From positions 124,001-188,000 of the forward strand of contig NW_006768844.1 of the NCBI RefSeq assembly GCF_000204055.1: a DNA stretch of 64,000 nucleotides, read 5' to 3'. Below the pieces are notes generated by a model. That model searched no databases and was not told where the DNA came from. It saw only the letters and a list, made by a program, of their open reading frames with translations. Position numbers and translations under genes: made by a program. The DNA comes from Melampsora larici-populina 98AG31 (lineage: Eukaryota; Basidiomycota; Pucciniomycetes; Pucciniales; Melampsoraceae). Below, one piece after another: positions 59,125 through 64,000 of this stretch; the first letter of the stretch is position 1; every line of letters begins with the position of its first letter.

Positions 59125-60539
59125 TCAAATATCAGCTCGACGTTGCTCGATGTCATCCCGATACACAGCAGCCTGGTGGATCAATCGGGCAGCACGGCCA
59201 TGCTTCATTCCATACTTTACAAGGGAATCGACATTGTTTTCTTCGTATAGGAATTCATCAAATTCTAATATACCGATATGATGAATTGCGTTACGAGTTT
59301 GAACGTCGTCGAGTGAAATAGATGCGAAGTTCAGGAAGCGCTGAAAGGATGCCGAAGGTTCTGGAGCAGGCGAGATCGGACGAGGTGGAGGTATCAATCC
59401 GGGAGTCGGCAAGACCTCAGGTGCTTGGGGAAGTACAGCCAAAGGTCCGTTCTTTGAAACATACTTGAAATCGGGTCGATCTTTTGCACTTGGAGGTGTT
59501 GTCTGATTGACATTAGGCTTCCCTTCCATCTAAGATGAAAAAAGTCAATCTCGATTGGATAAATTAGAAGTGAGTTTTACTCACAATATCATCAGTCCAC
59601 CACTTAAACATTATGTGGGTCATCTTGATGACCAAGGTTGGTTTTTCAGGGTGATAAAATGTCATCCCTTCACGGTTACCATCTCTATTATTGCCGTAGG
59701 CACCAAACAGCGCATCGTAAACGAGCGTTCGGTCAGGTGGAGCATTGAGATCATTCAGGATATCTCGACGGCGATCATCTGGGTTTGCTTCTGGATTGTC
59801 AGCGTGCATTGATCGGGCAAAATGTTGGTCCTGTAACAGAAAGGAAAGCAAGAGAAGATCAGAGATGTAAAAACAAGAAACTTGAGATGCAGCGCACATT
59901 AATCTGCTGTTTATTTTTCTTGGATGCTTTTGGATCTTGAATCTTTGCCCACAGCCCTATTTCCTTCCCGACATTCCTAGCCATTACTCGTTTGAACTCG
60001 TTGTAAATCTCAACATCATTGATACTCTTAGGGCGAGTCTTCCCAAATTCGCGACTACCAAGAATGTAGCCATTATAATTCATCTTCCCCTCGCTTTCAG
60101 CCTCTTCAAAAAGAGCTTTACATCCTGGATACTTCTTCTCCGCATAGACACCAATTGCAACCTTCAGCTCGCTGATTTCAACATTCTTGAGCTCAAATTC
60201 AACTTTGACATCATTGAGTTTAAAGTGTGAGTAACCGGTTGAGTCACCAGATCTATCTTGTGCTGAAGTCAAGGGATTCTTCTTGTAAGCATGCATAGTG
60301 AATGTGGTTGGCGAGGCGTTGGTGAAGATGGGGAATGAACCACCTTGGTGAGGGCGTGGAGATGCGCTGCGTTGACGAGGAGTGAGAGATGTTGCAGGTT
60401 GATTGTGAGCTCGTGCAGTGATTGAAATTTGGGAAGGCATTCTTGAGTGACTGGTGCAGCTGGGTTGGTGTGATAATTGATCCCTTGAATGAATGAGATC
60501 AAGTACGATCAAGTCCAAATTTGAGTGAGGGAAGGGCAT
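59125..60539 (-). CDS. Passenger protein of the two-gene element, function unknown
   Basis: Exons on the minus strand 60539-59898, 59830-59585, 59529-59125; 430 aa; introns 67 and 55 nt with GT...AG ends, all phase 0. No stop or frameshift, in contrast to the transposase. N-terminal about 80 residues are Ser/His/Pro/Arg-rich. Residues about 90-215 look folded (FKLNDVKVEFELKNVEISEL, VAIGVYAEKKYPGCKALFEE, SINDVEIYNEFKRVMARNVG), ending in a basic KASKKNKQQ. Middle: PDDRRRDILNDLNAPPDRTL, MTFYHPEKPTLVIKMTHIMF. C-terminal: Pro-rich linker, then a helical part (SFQRFLNFASISLDDVQTRN, YGMKHGRAARLIHQAAVY). I recognise no domain. Being inside the TIRs, it likely travels with the element, perhaps as an accessory DNA-binding or regulatory factor; that is inference. 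Confidence 0.75.
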
Positions 60540-60660
60540 GGGTTTGTGGTGGGTGTCTAAAACTCATTTCTGAGGTCATTTACCCAAATTTCAAGGTTTA
60601 ATCCAGTAAAAACTTCTTTAGTTTTTTCTCGATGTCCAACATATAATGGAATAGCTGTAT

Positions 60661-60816
60661 TTGAGGAGAGCTCCAGAAAAGTACATAAAGGTACTTAATT
60701 TCTGGAGCTCTCCCGCCATGAAACGCGAGTCCCATTTAAGCCCCTCTCTCGACTACTCGCTCGTCCGAGAGGGGCTTAGTTAAGCTTCTCGTCCGAGAGG
60801 GGCTTAGTTAAGCTTA
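60661..60816 (-). repeat. Right terminal inverted repeat of the two-gene element, with duplicated outer unit
   Basis: Complement of the left TIR. The outermost 34-nt unit (TAAGCTTAACTAAGCCCC, then TCTCGGACGAG) occurs twice in tandem at this end but once at the left end. Confidence 0.8.
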
Positions 60817-60825
60817 GGTTCTTAT
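60817..60825. repeat. Right copy of 9-bp target-site duplication
   Basis: GGTTCTTAT, identical to 56026-56034. Confidence 0.8.
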
Positions 60826-60973
60826 AGATTTCTTGCTCGAGAGGAACCTCAACTCAGGCCGGCTTTATTTAGAAGGTCAATCATGATTCATCAAGGAAAG
60901 TTCTGTCACTCGAGTCTGAGTATGCATGTATTACTCAGACCGTCAGAGTGCATGCACAGAATCTGAGGGACTA

Positions 60974-61420
60974 TACAGTCGTTCTCAGAAATGTTGGAAA
61001 AATCCAACATCTCGAGCTGAGGTCGTGGTCCCGAGGAGGTGACTTTTTCATGACATGTGTCACGGAAAAGTCATGGCAGCTGTCGAGTGGAGATCAGTGT
61101 CCCTTTCACCAACCTCAACTCCCTTGTGTCCTCTCCATGCCATCCTTCCTCTGATCCTCAACTCGTGTTACAATCCCTTAACCATGAAATCATACGTTTT
61201 CACCGTTTTTCTGAAGAGATCAGTCCGTTAGCCTGGCCATTGGCAAGATAGGTGTGTGGTCATCGAGGTATGATGGAAAGTAAACGAATTTTCATCTTGA
61301 GATACCTGTCAAAATCAAAGTTTTTGTCAGTGTTTGTATCTGCGTGTCCCTGCTCAGCGCACGGACCCCGAGCTCAGCTCGAGATTTTGCATTTTTCCAA
61401 CATTTCTGAGAACGACTGTA
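60974..61420. mobile_element. Tc1/mariner-type non-autonomous element with long TIRs and TA duplication
   Basis: Left end TACAGTCGTTCTCAGAAATG and its complement at the right end continue as an inverted repeat of about 58 bp (TTGGAAAAATCC / GCAAAATCTCGAGCTGAG) with a few mismatches. TA lies at both outer ends. 447 bp; no coding region of note. The first bases TACAGTC are the same as in the element at 21368. Confidence 0.8.
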
Positions 61421-61937
61421 CATCGGTGACGTGTGAATTCGATGCACGCTAAGTCCGGTCAGAGTGGGACTTAGTGGGACTTAGTCAAGTTTGGCCAAAG
61501 GGCTTGAGCGAGGGACTTAAATTATGTACGACTTTGTGATGTTGAATTTTAAGCGCGAGATTGGTCAGGCCATTTAGCCAAAAACAAAAATACTTCTTTG
61601 TTATGAAATCTTTTTTCCATCATTATCATCTCAAATCTCCAATAAGGGATACAAAGTTTAAAAGGGCAGATCTGACTTCTGAATAATGTGCTGATAATTA
61701 TCAGACTAGATCTGATAATTTCATTTCCAGGCATAATACAGTACTATGTACTACCATGCTTTATATGCAATCAATTTTTGAACCACAAGTCTAGCAAGAC
61801 ATCCGCCACGTGATTGAGGGTGGGCCAATGATGTCCAGTTGGCTGCCTTGTGTTGAGCGGTTCATGATGTTGTAGGAGTCAGAAGACAGATCAGAAGACA
61901 CATTCCACGGTGCAGGAGCTTCTGCCGGAGGTTTGGT

Positions 61938-62228
61938 GTGACGGTTTGCACAACAGGGTTGTCCACCAACAGTTTGGCAGCACTGCGGGCTGGATGGGAC
62001 AGTGTCAGTGCGCATTGTGTTAGACAAGAGAGGTTCGGTAAGAGGAACATGCCAAAGTGCAATCCTGGTAGTATCTCAAATGAAGTGATCACCAAAGTAG
62101 CCATAGCTGAACTAGAAGTGGATCAAGCTTTTTCAAAACAAAAAGGGTACGCAATATCATTCAGATCAATGATGAACAATTCAAACCAGACAAACTTTAC
62201 AATACTTTGGCTACAAAACGATCTATAA
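61938..62228 (+). pseudogene. Coding fragment SNEVITKVAIAELEVDQA, copy 2
   Basis: Open plus-strand frame reading ...RQERFGKRNMPKCNPG then SNEVITKVAIAELEVDQAF. The segment 62065-62125 is about 88% identical to 55197-55257 in the same orientation. No start, splice structure or family could be supported. Confidence 0.35.
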
Positions 62229-62599
62229 TCAATTCTAAACAATGGTTATCTAGTCCAATCTGAACATAATCACAAAAAAAGAAATTCGAAAGATTTGATA
62301 CCAAAGAAAACCATTACAAGAATTGAAAAAAATAACGAATCAAATCCAAAAAATCACACCAAATAACCCGAAAAAGAAAAAAAAGAAATCTAATAGGTCC
62401 ATCTTAAGAAGAAAAAATCTATTTAGAAGTATTTATCAATGTCTAAAATAAAAACGAAGACAAAAAAAAGTTGGTGACCCATTGTTTATACATACATTTA
62501 CTTTGATGATATACCCCTTACCCCCAAAAAATCATTAATTCATCATAATTGTTCTGAATGTAATCTTAAAAAATGTAAAAACATGCAAAAAAAAATCAA

Positions 62600-64000
62600 T
62601 TAATTAATCCCCTCTGATTTCCAAACTAGTTTTAATCTTTGAGTTTGAGTTTTGTTTTCTTCTTCTTTCTTGGGTGTTATCTTTTCTTTCTTGGGTGTGA
62701 TTGTTTCTTTCTTAGGTGAGATCTTTTCTTTTTTAGGTGTAATCTTGTCTTCTACTTTAATTTCAATTTTCTCTTCCTTTGGTGCAATCTTTTCTTCTAC
62801 TTTAATTTTAACTTTCTCTTCATCTTGATCTTCTTTTCCAATCTTCATTTTCTCAAACATTCCTTCCATTGAATCAATACCAATTTGATCTTTTTCTATT
62901 GATTTATTCTTTGAATGACTAGCTAATCTACCACTTCTCAATTTCATACCTCTTGTTTTACCACTAATACTTTCACTTGGGTTTCCTAATGATTCAATTT
63001 CGATTTTATTCTTTCCCATCTTTTTGATTTCAGATCTCATTTCGATTTTCGATTTTTCAAATCCATCTAAATAATTAAAAATCTCTCTAATCTTTTCAAT
63101 CAATACGATTTCATCTTCAATTTCTTGATTTGGTTTTTTAATCACTAATTTTAATATCTTTTCAATTCGATCTAATTCCCATGGAACTTTTTCAAAATCG
63201 ATTGGATAATCAATCAAACCTAATAAATAACTTAAACTACTACCTAATAAAGTTTGATCACTATAACCTCCTTCTAAGAATGAAATCACTCGACCTTTAG
63301 TATAGGTTTGTGAAAATTGACTTAGATCTTTGGAAAATCGATGATAAAATGATGTAGGTAGTTTCATTCCATATCTTGACATCGAATCAGTTTCTAATTC
63401 ACATGCATCAAATCCTATATTCCAAAAAAAGAAGGAACCTACGTCAGATTTGTTCTTTTATAGTCCTTCTTAATTGAAATAAAAAGATGAGAAAGAATCT
63501 AATAGATAACATACCAGCACTAACAAAGATCAAACTATTTTCCTCAATAGCATCCGTGATTTTAAAAAACATAATCATATGATCTTGAAATGAATTCCAA
63601 ATCTTAGGATACAATCTATCAAAGAAATCGATTTCATCCTTCCAAACTTCTAAATGTAAATTTTGAATGAATTGTTGAATCGAATTACCAACACAAAGGT
63701 TCAATGAAGCTTCTCTAATCTTATCTAATTGTCCATCTTCACATGGATATGAATTGATATCATGTAATGAACTATAACTGATCTTTAAGGTTCGTTTTGA
63801 GTTGGATGAGTTTGAGCTTTCTTGTGATCTTTGATTGATTTCCCATACGATTTGTTGACTTCCATTCCCATGATGTAAATCTATATCTACAATACATATC
63901 CTGTCGATTGCATAATTGAGATGAGCATACATACAACTCACTAAAACGTTGTTGGCCCAACAAAATCCCATAGGTTCTGTATCTGTACAATGATGTCCTG
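62600..64000 (-). CDS. HOS3: Class II histone deacetylase, HOS3-like, 5' partial
   Basis: Minus strand, exons >64000-63515 and 63414-62600; the start lies beyond the right edge. Deacetylase motifs: GHHC (64000 edge), TEPMGFCWANNVLVS, VDIDLHHGNGSQQI with the zinc-binding Asp and the catalytic His pair, ISYSSLHD, LIFVSAGFDACELET (zinc-binding Asp in GFDA), and VISFLEGGYSDQTLLGSSL. The order and the GFCWANN variant suit the fungal HOS3 branch. It would remove acetyl groups from histone lysines in the nucleus or bud neck. The last about 110 residues are very Lys/Glu-rich and contain 4-6 imperfect repeats of the type ITPKKEKI. The intron (63415-63514) is 100 nt. Confidence 0.88.

Larger units (their letters stand above)
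56035..60816. mobile_element. 4.8-kb two-gene TIR transposon with 9-bp target duplication
   Basis: Both ends begin TAAGCTTAACTAAGCCCCTC in inverted orientation. The terminal inverted repeats are about 130 bp on the left (56035-56164) and, counting an extra terminal unit, about 156 bp on the right (60661-60816), and continue after the nested insertion (30 identical bp at 56713-56742 and 60622-60651). Each TIR contains two palindromes: AAGCCCCTCT paired with AGAGGGGCTT, and GGAGAGCTCCAGAAA paired with its complement around a loop of about 19 nt. Inside are a Tc1-type DD34E transposase gene (plus) and a gene of unknown function (minus), converging on a 1.1-kb spacer. The flanking GGTTCTTAT duplication is perfect. 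Confidence 0.85.
60826..62599. other. Intergenic between the transposon and the histone deacetylase gene
   Basis: Contains the TIR element 60974-61420 and the coding fragment near 62065. From 62230 the sequence is very AT-rich 3' flank of the deacetylase gene. Confidence 0.55.

Noticed and set aside
56033..60818. TA target duplication for the two-gene element
   Set aside because: TA is present at both ends only because the terminal repeat itself starts TA; a perfect 9-bp match lies outside it and fits better.
1..64000. tRNA, rRNA or CRISPR features
   Set aside because: Looked for cloverleaf-like or array-like patterns while reading; none could be supported. A tRNAscan run would be needed to exclude tRNAs.

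Overview
The window is nuclear DNA of a filamentous basidiomycete. The genes are cut by many short introns (about 50-110 nt, GT...AG, with CTGAC or TACTAAT-like branch sites), and intergenic DNA is AT-rich. The gene set (Dicer, Opi1, Rax1-like RGS protein, BIO3-BIO1 fusion, DGAT2, HOS3-type deacetylase, several secreted proteins of unrecognised families, dispersed inverted-repeat elements) fits Pucciniomycotina, most likely a rust fungus (Pucciniales). That placement is inference from gene style and content; no marker gene proves it. I rebuilt exon structures by hand from reading frame, splice sites and protein-family motifs.

Layout. 1-2324: 3' part of the SWI/SNF subunit SNF12/SWP73. 3779-5122: RGS plus transmembrane protein like yeast Rax1. 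6194-9373: very large single-exon secreted or nuclear protein with a duplicated C-terminal domain. 11062-14039: bifunctional dethiobiotin synthetase/DAPA aminotransferase. 14560-16131 (minus): A1-type aspartic-protease-like protein that lacks the first catalytic Asp. 18143-19429: secreted protein. 19430-22004: gene-poor stretch with two miniature TIR elements. 22005-24963: Opi1. 26009-26871 (minus) and 27126-28083 (plus): divergent VPS51 and proteasome beta-6. 29693-31147: unknown protein with a duplicated module. 32695-34862 (minus): DGAT2 in 13 exons. 34863-38947: gene-free repeat-rich stretch with two clear MITE-like elements. 38948-44471: Dicer. 45458-47704 (minus) and 49172-50987 (plus): head-to-head paralogous secreted proteins with a shared duplicated promoter. 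53724-54648: FKBP12. 56035-60816: a 4.8-kb transposon-like element. 62600-64000 (minus): C-terminal part of a HOS3-like histone deacetylase, 5' end outside the window.

The most notable object is the 56035-60816 element. It has long (about 200 nt) terminal inverted repeats that contain palindromes and is bracketed by a perfect 9-bp duplication. Inside are a Tc1-type DD34E transposase with an in-frame stop and a convergent three-exon gene of unknown function. A second 537-bp element with its own 73-bp inverted repeats is inserted in its left terminus. A Tc1-type enzyme in an element with a 9-bp rather than a TA duplication is unexpected and is the best candidate here for something undescribed.

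Functional links: Opi1 (phospholipid gene repression) and DGAT2 (triacylglycerol synthesis) both act in ER lipid metabolism; SNF12 and HOS3 act on chromatin; Dicer could act against the repeats seen around it. These are pathway-level associations, not operons.
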